NCBI RefSeq assembly: GCF_026625605.1
Contig: NZ_CP113054.1
Span: 2,604,001-2,668,000 of the forward strand
DNA length: 64,000 bases
From: Luteolibacter sp. SL250
GTDB taxonomy: Bacteria > Verrucomicrobiota > Verrucomicrobiia > Verrucomicrobiales > Akkermansiaceae
Direction: 5' to 3'
Both the position numbers and the translations under genes were made by a program. The notes beneath the pieces were generated by a model. The model made no database searches. It saw only the letters and a list, made by a program, of their open reading frames with translations, and was not told the origin of the DNA. This document shows, one piece after another, positions 51,627 to 60,398 of the stretch (its first letter is position 1; each line of letters starts with the position of its first letter).

Positions 51627-52511
51627 ATGAAATACGAGCTGATCCATCGCACGAGCTACCTCTACGAGGGGATGGTCACCGTTTCCCATCACATGGCGCG
51701 GCTGGCGCCCCGTCCTCTTCCCAACCAGCGCTGCCCGTGGCATGAGCTTTCCATCCAGCCGGTTCCGGTGGGACGCGGGGTCCATGCGGACGCTTATGGG
51801 AATGTGACCACCTACTTCGAGATGGAGGGGAGTCACGGCGAACTGGAGGTGGTCGCCCACAGCTTCGTGGAGGTTTTCCCTACCGTGCATCCGAAGGCGG
51901 AGGGAACCCCCGCCTGGGAGCGTGTCCGGGCCGCATGCGGATCTTCCGTCCTGAATGGATATTCGGAGGCGGGGGCCTTCCGCTTCGCTTCGCCGATGGT
52001 CCCGACGGCGAAGGAATTCGCGGACTACGCCCGGCAGGATTTCCCTGCGGGCCGGCCGATCCTCGGGGCGGTGATCGCCTTGATGGGCAGGATCCACAGG
52101 GAGTTCAAATTTGACACCGTCGCAACCGATGTGGCGACACCGGTGTCGGAGGTCCTCCGGAAGAAGGCGGGGGTCTGCCAGGACTTCGCGCACCTCATGC
52201 TGGCCTGCCTGCGTTCGCTCGGCCTGCCCGCGCGCTATGTCAGCGGCTATCTGGAGACAAAACCACCCGCAGGACAGACGCGGTTGACCGGCGCGGATGC
52301 CTCCCACGCCTGGGTGTCGGTTTTTTGCGGAGAGGAAGCCGGGTGGATCGATGCGGACCCGACCAATGACATGCTGCCCAACGAGCGTCACATCACCATC
52401 GCTTGGGGGCGGGATTTCTCGGATGTCAGCCCCCTGCGGGGTGTCACCCTCGGGGCTGGGGGGCAGAAGCTCAAGGTGGCTGTGGACGTGATTCCGGTGG
52501 AGGGCATCTGA
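51627..52511 (+). CDS. Transglutaminase-like protease-fold protein
   Basis: The 294-residue protein has the bacterial transglutaminase N-domain (YELIHRTSYLYEGMVTVSHHMARLAPRP, about 3-30) and a catalytic core with Cys184 in KKAGVCQDFAHLM, His228 in DASHAWVSVF and an Asp near 242-244 in WIDADPTND. No signal peptide. The family acts as peptidases or crosslinkers of unknown targets. Start chosen at 51627 (MKYELIH), the family N-terminus. Confidence 0.9.
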   Translation: MKYELIHRTSYLYEGMVTVSHHMARLAPRPLPNQRCPWHELSIQPVPVGRGVHADAYGNVTTYFEMEGSHGELEVVAHSFVEVFPTVHPKAEGTPAWERVRAACGSSVLNGYSEAGAFRFASPMVPTAKEFADYARQDFPAGRPILGAVIALMGRIHREFKFDTVATDVATPVSEVLRKKAGVCQDFAHLMLACLRSLGLPARYVSGYLETKPPAGQTRLTGADASHAWVSVFCGEEAGWIDADPTNDMLPNERHITIAWGRDFSDVSPLRGVTLGAGGQKLKVAVDVIPVEGI

Positions 52512-52585
52512 GTGGTGGGGCGGCTCCTCTCGCCGGATTGCGCTTGATTGATGGTCTGCAACGGTTCACCACGTGCCCGTTCCCA

Positions 52586-52942
52586 ATGAGCAAACGCCCT
52601 CAACCGCCCGTGCCCGGGCCTGCCGATGAATCAATCGTGGTCATTGTGAAGAGGAGCAATCATTCCGGGACTTCCGCCTTGCTCATCGCCGTCCTGCTCG
52701 TGCTGGCAGCGGTGTGGGTCTTGAAAGGCGGACAGTCGAAAGCGGCGGTGCCAGCCAACACGGAAAGCGCGAAGTCAGCCGAACAGGGGAAAAGCCCGCG
52801 GGTGAAGCCTGTGGGCCCCACGAAAACCTCGGATGTCACACCGGCCTTCTCCCGGCCCTCCTCCTCGGAGACTCCCTCTTCCGGCCGCGCCACCTTCTTC
52901 GAGCCCACCGAGGATCAAGAAGGCGCTCCGGAAGCCCCCTGA
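52586..52942 (+). CDS. Small single-pass membrane protein
   Basis: The 118-residue product has a basic/proline N-terminus, one membrane helix (about 30-46, SALLIAVLLVLAAVWVL) and a hydrophilic Ser/Pro/Lys-rich tail. No homology is recognised. It is convergent with the LolA gene 3 bp away. The frame and amino-acid use look genuine, but coding status is only moderately certain. Confidence 0.5.
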   Translation: MSKRPQPPVPGPADESIVVIVKRSNHSGTSALLIAVLLVLAAVWVLKGGQSKAAVPANTESAKSAEQGKSPRVKPVGPTKTSDVTPAFSRPSSSETPSSGRATFFEPTEDQEGAPEAP

Positions 52943-52945
52943 TCC

Positions 52946-53569
52946 TCACTTCACCTTGTAGCCGGTCAGGTCCGGCTTGAAGAATGAATCAGGCAGCTTG
53001 GTATTGAACCGCGGGTTTTCGAAGACGGTGCGCACGCGGGACTTGTCCTGCATCTCCAGTTCCATCGCCCGCAGTTCCTTCTTCACGGGATCAATGTCGA
53101 TGAAGACCCATGGCACATTCGAGCGCATGCGCCGGTCCTTCGGTTTCAGCGTGAACTGATGGATCCCGGCGGTGACCCGGCTCTCGATGATCTCAAAGCT
53201 CCCGTAGAACGCCTCCTTGCTTTCGAATGCCTTGCCGGAAAGGAGCGAAAAACGAGCGGCCTGCGGAGCGTCCTTGGAAATCTGGCGGGCGGACTTTTCA
53301 GACTCCTCGATGAGGGTGAGAGTGATCCCATCGGACACCGCCAGCGTCTGCATCGGCTCGCCGAGCTGCCAGCGGAACTTGTCCGGCTTGGCGAAAGAAA
53401 TGCGTCCCGGCGTGGTCACCGGTTCTTTCAGCGAAGGAAGCTTCCGCTGCTGGGTGAAACCGGCATCCAGGGAGGTGATGGTGGCCTGTCTTTCCAGCCA
53501 GCCGTCGATGACGGCATCCTGGGCGAGCGCGGCGGAAACGAGAAGGGACTGGATGATGAAGGCGCGCAT
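52946..53569 (-). CDS. lolA: LolA-like periplasmic lipoprotein carrier
   Basis: LolA carries lipoproteins across the periplasm from LolCDE to the outer membrane. The 207-residue product has a signal peptide (1-16), then ITSLDAGFTQQRKLPSLKEPVTTPGRISFAKPDKFRWQL, the typical LolA opening strands, and FEIIESR...HQFTLKPKDRR. Length fits. It is upstream of the DedA gene in the opposite reading arrangement, both on the minus strand, and separated by 48 bp. Confidence 0.82.
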   Translation of the reverse strand: MRAFIIQSLLVSAALAQDAVIDGWLERQATITSLDAGFTQQRKLPSLKEPVTTPGRISFAKPDKFRWQLGEPMQTLAVSDGITLTLIEESEKSARQISKDAPQAARFSLLSGKAFESKEAFYGSFEIIESRVTAGIHQFTLKPKDRRMRSNVPWVFIDIDPVKKELRAMELEMQDKSRVRTVFENPRFNTKLPDSFFKPDLTGYKVK

Positions 53570-53617
53570 GACCGGGCAAGATAGTCGGATGGTGGCTGGC
53601 GTCGAACAGAAGTGGAA

Positions 53618-54286
53618 TCAGTCCAGCGAAACCGGCGGCGTCTTCCGGTTGCGGAGCTTCGCCGCGGCGATTTCATAGACCATCGGCAGCAGGGAGAATC
53701 CGATGATGCCGAGCACCACGATCTCGAAGTTCTCCTTCACGACCGGAATCTGTCCGAAGAAGAAGCCCGCCGGGAGCAGAAGCCCGACCCACAGCAGGGC
53801 ACCCACGACGTTGAAGTACATGAACCGCTTGTAGTCCATGGCACCGGATCCGGCGACGAAGGGGGCGAAGGTGCGGACGATCGGGACGAAGCGGGCGATG
53901 ATGATGGTCTTGCCACCATAGCGGACGAAGAACTCGGAAGTCTTGTCGATGTGGCTTTGCTTGATGAAGCGCGGGAAGGTGCGGATGGCCCAGGCACCGC
54001 ACTTCCGGCCGATCCAGTAGTTCACGGTGTCACCGAGGATGGCGGCGACCAGCAGGAGGCCGGCGGCGATCCAGATGTTCAGGCCGGAAGCCTCATCCGC
54101 CGCCAGCGCGCCGACGGCGAAAAGGAGGGAGTCACCCGGCAGGAAGGGGGTGACGACGAGGCCGGTCTCCGCGAATACAATGAGGAAAAGGAGGCCATAG
54201 ACCAGGGAGCCGTAGTCCCGGGTGAACTGGTTGAGGTGGTCCTGGAGATGGAGGAGAAAATCGAGCGCGGTTTTGAGCAATTCCAT
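53618..54286 (-). CDS. DedA-family membrane protein
   Basis: The 222-residue product has the DedA/SNARE-associated domain: AETGLVVTPFLPGDSLLFAVGALA (about 40-63), GDTVNYWIGRKCG, and RFVPIVRTFAPFVAGSGAMDYKRF with the conserved arginine and proline. About five to six hydrophobic segments. DedA proteins are lipid-related transporters or flippases (undecaprenyl phosphate recycling in studied cases). Confidence 0.93.
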   Translation of the reverse strand: MELLKTALDFLLHLQDHLNQFTRDYGSLVYGLLFLIVFAETGLVVTPFLPGDSLLFAVGALAADEASGLNIWIAAGLLLVAAILGDTVNYWIGRKCGAWAIRTFPRFIKQSHIDKTSEFFVRYGGKTIIIARFVPIVRTFAPFVAGSGAMDYKRFMYFNVVGALLWVGLLLPAGFFFGQIPVVKENFEIVVLGIIGFSLLPMVYEIAAAKLRNRKTPPVSLD

Positions 54287-54320
54287 TGGCTTGTGGGTGG
54301 GGAAGGAAAAGGAAAGGGGA

Positions 54321-55331
54321 TCAGCCGCATTCGGGGCGCGGATCGCGGGAGAGCAGTTCCTTCATCGCCAGAGGGGCGGGTTTGCCCTCGTAGAGGATGG
54401 CATAGACCGCGTCGATGATCGGCGTGCGGACGTTCGCACGGCGGGCGGCCTCATGGATGGAGAGGGTGTTCGGAACGCCCTCGGCGACCATGCCGAGTGA
54501 TTTCACGGCTTCGTCCAAGGTCTTGCCGGATCCGAGAGCCAGTCCCACCCGGTGGTTTCTGGAGTGGCTGGAGAAACAGGTGACGATGAGGTCGCCCACA
54601 CCGGAGAGTCCGGAAAAGGTCTCCGTCCGTCCGCCGAGCGCGGTGCCCAGGCGGGTCATCTCCGCCAGCGCGCGGGTGACCAGGGCGGCCACCGCGTTGT
54701 CCCCCAGTCCCAGACCGTGGGCCATCCCGGCGGCGATGGCGTAGATGTTCTTCACCGCTCCGCCGATCTCGATGCCGGGCAGGTCGTCGCTGGTGTAGGA
54801 ACGGAAATGGGGCAGGGTGAAAAGGTCCTGCAGGGAGAGCGCCAGTTGCGGGTCTTCGCTGCCGATCACCGCGCACGTGGCCATGCCCGCGGCGATTTCC
54901 TCCGCGTGGTTCGGGCCGGAAAGCGCGGCCACCGGGTTGGATGGGAAAACCTCACGCAGGACCTCGCTCATGCGGTCGCCGGTTTGTTTCTCGATGCCCT
55001 TGGCGCATGACAGCAGCACCCGGTCCTGCGGGAGGCCCAGCTCCGACAGGTTCAGGGCCGTCGCCCGCGTGGCGGAAGTCGGGACGACGAAGATGAGAAG
55101 GGGATGGGCCAGTGCATCCGCCGGATCGGAGGAAGCGGTCACATTTTCCGGCAGCACGATGTCCGGCAGGTAGTGCGGGTTCCGGTGTTCCCGGTTGATG
55201 GTTTCCGCCGCACCCGCATCCCGGCCGATGAGGACGATGGATTCCACCTTCGGCGAAAGCAGCTTGGCGATGCCCGTGCCGAATGACCCGGAGCCGAGGA
55301 TGGCGATGGAGCGGAAACGGGTCTCAGACAT
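54321..55331 (-). CDS. gpsA: Glycerol-3-phosphate dehydrogenase [NAD(P)+]
   Basis: GpsA makes sn-glycerol-3-phosphate for phospholipid synthesis. The 336-residue product has the dinucleotide motif ILGSGSFGTGIAKLL (about 9-23), VLLSCAKGIE, SGPNHAEEIA and KNIYAIAAGMAHGLGLGDNAVAALVTRALAEM. The start ATG at 55331 overlaps the plsY stop by 8 bp, so both are likely translated together and act in successive steps. Confidence 0.95.
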   Translation of the reverse strand: MSETRFRSIAILGSGSFGTGIAKLLSPKVESIVLIGRDAGAAETINREHRNPHYLPDIVLPENVTASSDPADALAHPLLIFVVPTSATRATALNLSELGLPQDRVLLSCAKGIEKQTGDRMSEVLREVFPSNPVAALSGPNHAEEIAAGMATCAVIGSEDPQLALSLQDLFTLPHFRSYTSDDLPGIEIGGAVKNIYAIAAGMAHGLGLGDNAVAALVTRALAEMTRLGTALGGRTETFSGLSGVGDLIVTCFSSHSRNHRVGLALGSGKTLDEAVKSLGMVAEGVPNTLSIHEAARRANVRTPIIDAVYAILYEGKPAPLAMKELLSRDPRPECG

Positions 55332-56028
55332 GGCCCGGCTTGGGTTTGCGCTGGAAGCGGTTCTCCGTGCCCTGGCGGAGGCGCTGGATGTTGCTCCGGT
55401 GCTTCCAGATGGCGAGAACCGCGATGATGATGGTGAAGACGAACAGCGGCTTGTTCCACGTGCCGTTCTGGATCTTGCCATGGAACCAGGAGCCCCAGAG
55501 GGTGATCAACGGCAGAACCGCCGCCGTGACGATGCTGGCGAGTGAAACGTAGCGGGAGATGAGGAACACCAGCAGCCAGACGATGAGCAGGATCACGATG
55601 GCGGCTGGCATCATCGCGATGAGCACACCTGCCGAGGTGGCGATTCCCTTGCCTCCCTTGAAGCCAACCCACGGGGAGTAATTGTGGCCGAGGATGGCGC
55701 AGAGGCCGGTGATCACCTGCATCACCTGGGCGGTCAGCATGGGAAATTCCGCGGAGAAGGGATCCAGCGCGGAGATCATCATTGGATTTTTCATCCCGGC
55801 GAAGCGGATGAGTGAAATCCCGATGATGGTCGGGATAAGTCCCTTGAGGGCGTCCAGGATCAGGCAGGTGATGCCATATTTCTTCCCGACCACCCGCAGC
55901 ACGTTGGTGGCCCCGATGTTGCCGGAGCCGTGCTGGCGGATGTCGATGCCCTTGGCCTTCGCGATGAGAAGGCCGAAGGGGATGGAGCCAAGGAGGAATG
56001 CCAGCAGGGGGCAGAGCCAGAGTTGCAT
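55324..56028 (-). CDS. plsY: Acyl-phosphate glycerol-3-phosphate acyltransferase
   Basis: PlsY transfers acyl groups to glycerol-3-phosphate in the membrane. The 234-residue product shows LAFLLGSIPFGLLIAK (about 8-23), HGSGNIGATNVLRVVGKK (about 32-49), LGHNYSPWVGFKGGKGIATSAG (about 110-131), all family motifs, and several membrane helices. Start ATG at 56028 gives the normal N-terminus. It is directly upstream of gpsA and 25 bp downstream of the cyclophilin gene. Confidence 0.94.
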   Translation of the reverse strand: MQLWLCPLLAFLLGSIPFGLLIAKAKGIDIRQHGSGNIGATNVLRVVGKKYGITCLILDALKGLIPTIIGISLIRFAGMKNPMMISALDPFSAEFPMLTAQVMQVITGLCAILGHNYSPWVGFKGGKGIATSAGVLIAMMPAAIVILLIVWLLVFLISRYVSLASIVTAAVLPLITLWGSWFHGKIQNGTWNKPLFVFTIIIAVLAIWKHRSNIQRLRQGTENRFQRKPKPGHV

Positions 56029-56053
56029 GCGGGAGGTGGGGAAAAGCCTGGGA

Positions 56054-56662
56054 TCACTCCACGACGGTGGCGCTCTCGATGACCACCGGCTTGACGGGCA
56101 CGTTCTGGTGCATGCCGGCGTTCGACGTTTCAACCGCCTTGATCTTGTCCACCACGGTCATGCCGTCCACGACCTTGCCGAATACGGCGTAGCCACCATT
56201 GCTCGGGTAGTTCAGCCCGGCGTTGTCGGAGACGTTGATGAAAAACTGGGCGGTCGCGCTGTTGGGATTGCTGGTGCGCGCCATCGCGATGGTGCCGCGG
56301 TCGTTCTTCAGTCCGTTCTGACCTTCGTTCTGGATGGGGGCGGCCACGGGCTTCTGGACGAGAGTGCCTCCATCGACGGCGAAGCCGCCGCCCTGGATCA
56401 TGAAATCATCGATCACACGATGGAACACGGTGCCGTCGTAGTGCTTCTTCTTGACGTAGGAGAGGAAGTTCTCGGTCGAAATGGGGGCCTTTTCCCCGTT
56501 GAGTTCGATGACGATGTCACCGAGGGTGGTCTTGAGCCGGACCTTGGTGTTCGCCACCGCCGCGGCGGCGGGTTTCTCAGCGGCCGGGGTTTCCTTTGCC
56601 GGTTGGCAATGGGCGAACAGCGGAACGAACAGCAGGGTGGAGAGGGCGAGTCGGCGTTTCAT
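56054..56662 (-). CDS. Exported cyclophilin-type peptidyl-prolyl isomerase
   Basis: The 202-residue product has an N-terminal hydrophobic leader, either a lipobox-like LFAHC (weak because of His) or a normal signal peptide, then the cyclophilin domain from about 40: [78 protein letters not shown] and [11 protein letters not shown]. Periplasmic folding role. Confidence 0.93.
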   Translation of the reverse strand: MKRRLALSTLLFVPLFAHCQPAKETPAAEKPAAAAVANTKVRLKTTLGDIVIELNGEKAPISTENFLSYVKKKHYDGTVFHRVIDDFMIQGGGFAVDGGTLVQKPVAAPIQNEGQNGLKNDRGTIAMARTSNPNSATAQFFINVSDNAGLNYPSNGGYAVFGKVVDGMTVVDKIKAVETSNAGMHQNVPVKPVVIESATVVE

Positions 56663-56704
56663 CGGACAAATGGGTAGGTGAATGATGGGTTCAGTGCAAG
56701 TGCG

Positions 56705-57541
56705 TCAGCGTGCTTTCCACGCCAGGAGGCCGTATTTCGGGCTGAGCAGGTAGGCGAGGACGAACAGTCCGCCGAGGACGATGACGATGGCAGGTCCGGG
56801 GCTGATGCCGAGGACTCCGGAGGCCAGAACCGCGCCGACTGAGCCGACGCAGCCCAGCACGCCGCCGCCCCAGAACAGGGCGGAGGTCTTGTCCGTGAAC
56901 AGGGAAACCGTCGCCGCCGGGGTGACCAGCAGCCCGACGGAAAGCACGCAGCCCACCGCCTGCAGGGAGGAAACCAGCGCCAGCACCAGCAGGGCGAAGA
57001 CGAGATACTGGATGAACCGCACGTGCACCCCCTGCGCCGCCGCCACATTCGGCTCGAACAGGGTCAGCAGGATGGGCCGCATCAGCAGGTTGGTGAGGAA
57101 CAGGATCACGGCACCGATGCCGAAGGCGATCCAAAGGTCCGAGTTGCCGACGGCGATGATGTCCCCGAACAGCCAATGCTCCAGCTCCTGCCGGGTATCC
57201 AGTTTTGGCAGCAGGGCGATGCCTCCCGCGAAGGCGGTGGTGTAGAGGACCGCCAGCGCGGTGCCTTGTCCCACCCGGTTTCCCCGTGAGACGGCGACTG
57301 ATCCCAGGCCAACCAGCAATGCGGCGAACAGCGCGCCGAGGAAGGCATTCCACTGGCTGAGCGCCCCCGTGACAAAGATCCCCAGCGCGATCCCCGGCAG
57401 CATGGTGTGGGAAAGGGCGGAAACGGAGAGGGCATTGCGCCGGAGGATGACGATGCCGCTGAAGAAGCCGTTGGTGAAGCCGATGAACGCGGCGGCGGCA
57501 AGCGCCCGCTGGAAGAAAGGATTGGTGAGAAGCTCGGGCAT
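56705..57541 (-). CDS. ABC transporter permease, zinc/manganese type
   Basis: The 278-residue protein is an ABC-3-type permease (ZnuB/MntB/TroC family): FFQRALAAAAFIGFTNGFFSGIVILRRNALSVSALSHTMLPGIALG (about 8-53), and SSLQAVGCVLSVGLLVTPAATVSLFTDK. About eight or nine membrane segments. The partner ATPase gene lies 11 bp upstream. No metal-binding SBP gene is next to it, so the system's periplasmic part is elsewhere. Confidence 0.87.
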   Translation of the reverse strand: MPELLTNPFFQRALAAAAFIGFTNGFFSGIVILRRNALSVSALSHTMLPGIALGIFVTGALSQWNAFLGALFAALLVGLGSVAVSRGNRVGQGTALAVLYTTAFAGGIALLPKLDTRQELEHWLFGDIIAVGNSDLWIAFGIGAVILFLTNLLMRPILLTLFEPNVAAAQGVHVRFIQYLVFALLVLALVSSLQAVGCVLSVGLLVTPAATVSLFTDKTSALFWGGGVLGCVGSVGAVLASGVLGISPGPAIVIVLGGLFVLAYLLSPKYGLLAWKAR

Positions 57542-57552
57542 GGTGTCCGGGT

Positions 57553-58299
57553 TCAGGCCGCGAAGGTTTCGGAAATGAGGGTGGGCGTCAGGATTTCCCC
57601 GACCGGGCCGAAGGCGATGGAACTGCGGTTGAGCACCAGTGCCTCGTCGAAGAGCAGGGGCACCGTGTTCATGTCATGGTGGGAGGCAATGACCAGGCGG
57701 CCTTCCTTGGCCAGCCGTTCGAGCAGGGTGCCCAGCAACTGCGCGGCATTCCGGTCCAGGCCGGTGAACGGTTCATCCAGCAGCAGCACGTGGGCTTCCT
57801 GGGCGAGCGCACGGGCCAGGAACGCGCGCTGCTGCTGGCCTCCGGAAAGCTCGCGGATTTGGCGGTGCTGGAGATCGTCCAGAGCGAGGGAGTGCAGGGC
57901 GGCATCCACCGCCTGTTGGTCCTGTGCGCTGAAACGCTTCCACCAGCCGGTCTGGGGATAGCGGCCCATTTCGACCAAGCCCCGGACGGTGATGGGAAAT
58001 GCCCAGTCCACTTCCTCCCGTTGGGGAAGGTAGGCGAATTCGCGCGACCACTTGCGGACATGGGAACCACGCCAACTGATGGTGCCGCCGGTCCGTGGAA
58101 CCAGTCCGGCGATGGCTTTCAACAAGGTGGATTTTCCTGCTCCGTTCGGACCGATGAGGGCCACGCGGTTGCCGCAGGAGGTTGCCAGCGAAATGTCCTC
58201 CAACGCCACGACCCGCCGGTAGGAGACGGACAGCTCCTTGATCTCCAGCTCATGGTGATGGCTGTGATGGGCGCAGCAGGAATGGTGTTCGTGGCTCAT
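57553..58299 (-). CDS. ABC transporter ATPase with His-rich N-terminus
   Basis: The 248-residue ATPase has Walker A GPNGAGKST (50-58), Q-loop LPQREEVDWAFPITV, signature LSGGQQQR (about 145-152) and Walker B LLLDEPFTGLD. It begins MSHEHHSCCAHHSHHHELE, a run of His and Cys likely to bind metal, suggesting a zinc-handling or sensing role. The family (ZnuC/MntA/TroB) fits with the permease. The start ATG at 58299 follows the previous gene's stop by one base. Confidence 0.9.
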   Translation of the reverse strand: MSHEHHSCCAHHSHHHELEIKELSVSYRRVVALEDISLATSCGNRVALIGPNGAGKSTLLKAIAGLVPRTGGTISWRGSHVRKWSREFAYLPQREEVDWAFPITVRGLVEMGRYPQTGWWKRFSAQDQQAVDAALHSLALDDLQHRQIRELSGGQQQRAFLARALAQEAHVLLLDEPFTGLDRNAAQLLGTLLERLAKEGRLVIASHHDMNTVPLLFDEALVLNRSSIAFGPVGEILTPTLISETFAA

Positions 58300-58300
58300 C

Positions 58301-58711
58301 TCAGGGGAGTTCGAAGACGTCGTCGATGTCGCCCTCGGCGTCGAAGACATGGGTGATGGTGGGCCTGCCGGCGGGTTCCAGAACCAGTTTCGCGAAACGG
58401 TGTTCACCGGCGGCTGCGGGGGATTTCCAGCGGACGCTCAGGAAAAGTGGAGCTTGTGGGGCTGCTTCGAGAATACCGGACAGCTCGCTGACGGGGGGCT
58501 GGTCACCTGCGGAAAGCTTCACCTCCGCCGTTTCCGCCGAAAAGGTCAGGCGGTAGGGAAGTCTCTGGTCCGTGGGTTTGCTCTCGGCGGCCTGCTCCTG
58601 GCGGGCGGTCGGCGCAGGTGTCCGTGTGGCGGTGAGGCGCACCAGGACCGCCGCCGACGCGATGAGCAGCAGCAGGATGATAATGGAGCGTAGCAATGGG
58701 GATCCCCGCAC
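58301..58711 (-). CDS. Small membrane-anchored protein upstream of the ABC genes
   Basis: From a GTG at 58711 the product is 136 residues: a membrane anchor (LLRSIIILLLLIASAAVLVRL, about 6-26), then a small beta-rich periplasmic-looking domain with no recognised family (RLPYRLTFSAETAEVKLSAGD ... SVRWKSPAAAG). A longer frame starting inside ctaA exists but is antisense to that gene. The end is one base before the ATPase start, so it may be part of the transporter operon. Function unknown; start uncertain. Confidence 0.55.
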   Translation of the reverse strand: MRGSPLLRSIIILLLLIASAAVLVRLTATRTPAPTARQEQAAESKPTDQRLPYRLTFSAETAEVKLSAGDQPPVSELSGILEAAPQAPLFLSVRWKSPAAAGEHRFAKLVLEPAGRPTITHVFDAEGDIDDVFELP

Positions 58712-58822
58712 GGCGGCAAAGTGTCGCAAATGGACCGCTATTGCAAGGGGGTTGCGGAAACTTCTCCCGCAGATGACGCTTTTCTCTGGAAATCCGTTTG
58801 TCCGGGAAAGCATCTTCGCCGC

Positions 58823-59830
58823 ATGGGGATGACTCGGTTTCAAAAACTGGCGACTGCGGCGCTGGTATCTCTGATGGCTCTGATCTGTGTCGGCGCGGTC
58901 GTCCGGGTCACGGGGGCCGGGCTGGGGTGTCCGGACTGGCCGCGCTGCTGGGGGAAGCTGGTGCCTCCCGCCTCTGCGGATGAGATCGATTTTGACAAGC
59001 TGCCGATGGAGAAATTCCGCCGCGCGGCGGAGAAGCAGGGGCTCGATCCGACGTCGGTCACGGTCGAAAGCCTCCATGCCGAGTTCAACGTCACACACGC
59101 GTGGACGGAGTATCTCAACCGGCTTTCCGCCACCCCTGTTTCCATCTTCACCATTGCCACCTTTGTGGCGGCTTTCTGGCAGCGGAAGAAGCGGCCCTTG
59201 GTGTTCTGGATGGCCTTCGCCTCCCTCATGCTGGTGATCGTGAACGCTTTGGTCGGAGCAATGGTGGTGTCATCACGCCTGAAGCCGGTCATCATCACCA
59301 CCCACCTCGCGTTGGCGATGGTGATGCTGGCGACCCTCACCTACTGCGCGTGGCGGGGGACGGATACCCCGTGGAGGATCCGGCTCAAAGGCGGTGCCGG
59401 GTGGGTGAAATGGTCCGTGACCATCCTCGTGCTGGTGGTCGCGGCGGAAGGGATGATCGGCTCCCAGATCCGGGAGATCACCGATGAAATGGCGAAAGCC
59501 CACGTTGGCCAGGCGCGCGATCTGTGGATCGACGAACTGGAGCAGGCGTGGGTGTATCTGTTCCACCGCAGCTTTTCCTGGGCGGTGCTGGCGGCGTCCA
59601 TCTGGGCCTACTGGATGAGCGGGCGGTTCCGTGATGGTGGAGCGGGGCGCGTGGAAAAGGCTGCCATGGGCATCGTCCTCATCCAGATGGTCCTCGGCAT
59701 GGTGATGTCCCAAGTCCACATCTACCAATGGGTGCAGGTGGTACACGTGGGTTTGGCCGCCGTGCTGCTCTCCCTGGTCATCCTCTGGTGGATGGGTCTG
59801 ACCGGACAGGACCGGGATAGAGCAGCCTGA
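58823..59830 (+). CDS. ctaA: Heme A synthase (CtaA/COX15 family)
   Basis: CtaA converts heme O to heme A for terminal oxidases. The 335-residue protein has VVRVTGAGLGCPDWPRCWGK (about 21-40), HAWTEYLNRL (conserved His and Glu), MVVSSRLKPVIITTHLALA, FHRSFSWAV and VVHVGLAAVLL, with about eight membrane helices. The 3' end overlaps the convergent nadD by 53 bp. Start ATG at 58823 or 58829. Confidence 0.9.
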   Translation: MGMTRFQKLATAALVSLMALICVGAVVRVTGAGLGCPDWPRCWGKLVPPASADEIDFDKLPMEKFRRAAEKQGLDPTSVTVESLHAEFNVTHAWTEYLNRLSATPVSIFTIATFVAAFWQRKKRPLVFWMAFASLMLVIVNALVGAMVVSSRLKPVIITTHLALAMVMLATLTYCAWRGTDTPWRIRLKGGAGWVKWSVTILVLVVAAEGMIGSQIREITDEMAKAHVGQARDLWIDELEQAWVYLFHRSFSWAVLAASIWAYWMSGRFRDGGAGRVEKAAMGIVLIQMVLGMVMSQVHIYQWVQVVHVGLAAVLLSLVILWWMGLTGQDRDRAA

Positions 59831-60368
59831 GGTCGATGAAATCGCGCACGACAGGGTGGAGGTGATCCCTTTTTCCCTGGCGGATTGCGGTCGAGGATGC
59901 GGGGTGCTCTCCGGTCACCAGATGCATGCGGTAGCCCTCGCGCGGTGCCGGACGGTCATTCCGCGCGAGCACGATGAATTCGACCACTGCAGCGAGTTTT
60001 TCCGGATGCTTCCAGGTGGGCAGGGCGGCCCACTGGTCACCGCCCATGATCCAGAACAGGCGGTCGTCCGGGAACCTGGCGTGCAGCCGTTCCGCGGTGA
60101 GATAGGAAAAATTCGGCCCCACGCCGGTCAGTTCGATGTCGTCCACCACGGCCCACGGCAGATCCGCGGTGGCGAGTTCCAGCATTTCCAGCCGATCGGC
60201 GGGACTTGCGGGATGGGTGCCGGTCTTGTGCGGTGAGATCTGGCACGGGATGAACCTGATCTCATCCAGCCCCACCGTCCTGCGGGCGAGATCCGCCAGA
60301 TGGACATGCCCGAGGTGGACGGGGTCGAAGGTGCCACCGAAGAGGCCGATCTTGCGGGGAACGCTCAC
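59778..60368 (-). CDS. nadD: Nicotinate-nucleotide adenylyltransferase
   Basis: NadD makes nicotinic acid adenine dinucleotide in NAD synthesis. The 196-residue product has GLFGGTFDPVHLGHVHLADLA (8-28, nucleotidyltransferase signature), IPCQISPHK, DRLEMLELA, IMGGDQWAALPTWKHPEKL and STAIRQG (the SSTxIR motif). The start is GTG at 60368. The last 17 codons overlap the 3' end of ctaA on the other strand. Confidence 0.94.
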   Translation of the reverse strand: MSVPRKIGLFGGTFDPVHLGHVHLADLARRTVGLDEIRFIPCQISPHKTGTHPASPADRLEMLELATADLPWAVVDDIELTGVGPNFSYLTAERLHARFPDDRLFWIMGGDQWAALPTWKHPEKLAAVVEFIVLARNDRPAPREGYRMHLVTGEHPASSTAIRQGKRDHLHPVVRDFIDLRLLYPGPVRSDPSTRG

Positions 60369-60398
60369 CCGGACATTCTCCGGGGAAATCCCCGCCGG

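Noticed and set aside
54321..55481. Longer gpsA start giving a 386-residue protein
   Set aside because: The extra N-terminus is low-complexity Ser/Arg/Ala and is antisense-like within plsY. The family starts at 55331.
58712..59098. Longer version of the small membrane protein upstream of the ABC genes
   Set aside because: The extra part is antisense to ctaA and rich in Arg and Pro, as expected of a shadow frame.
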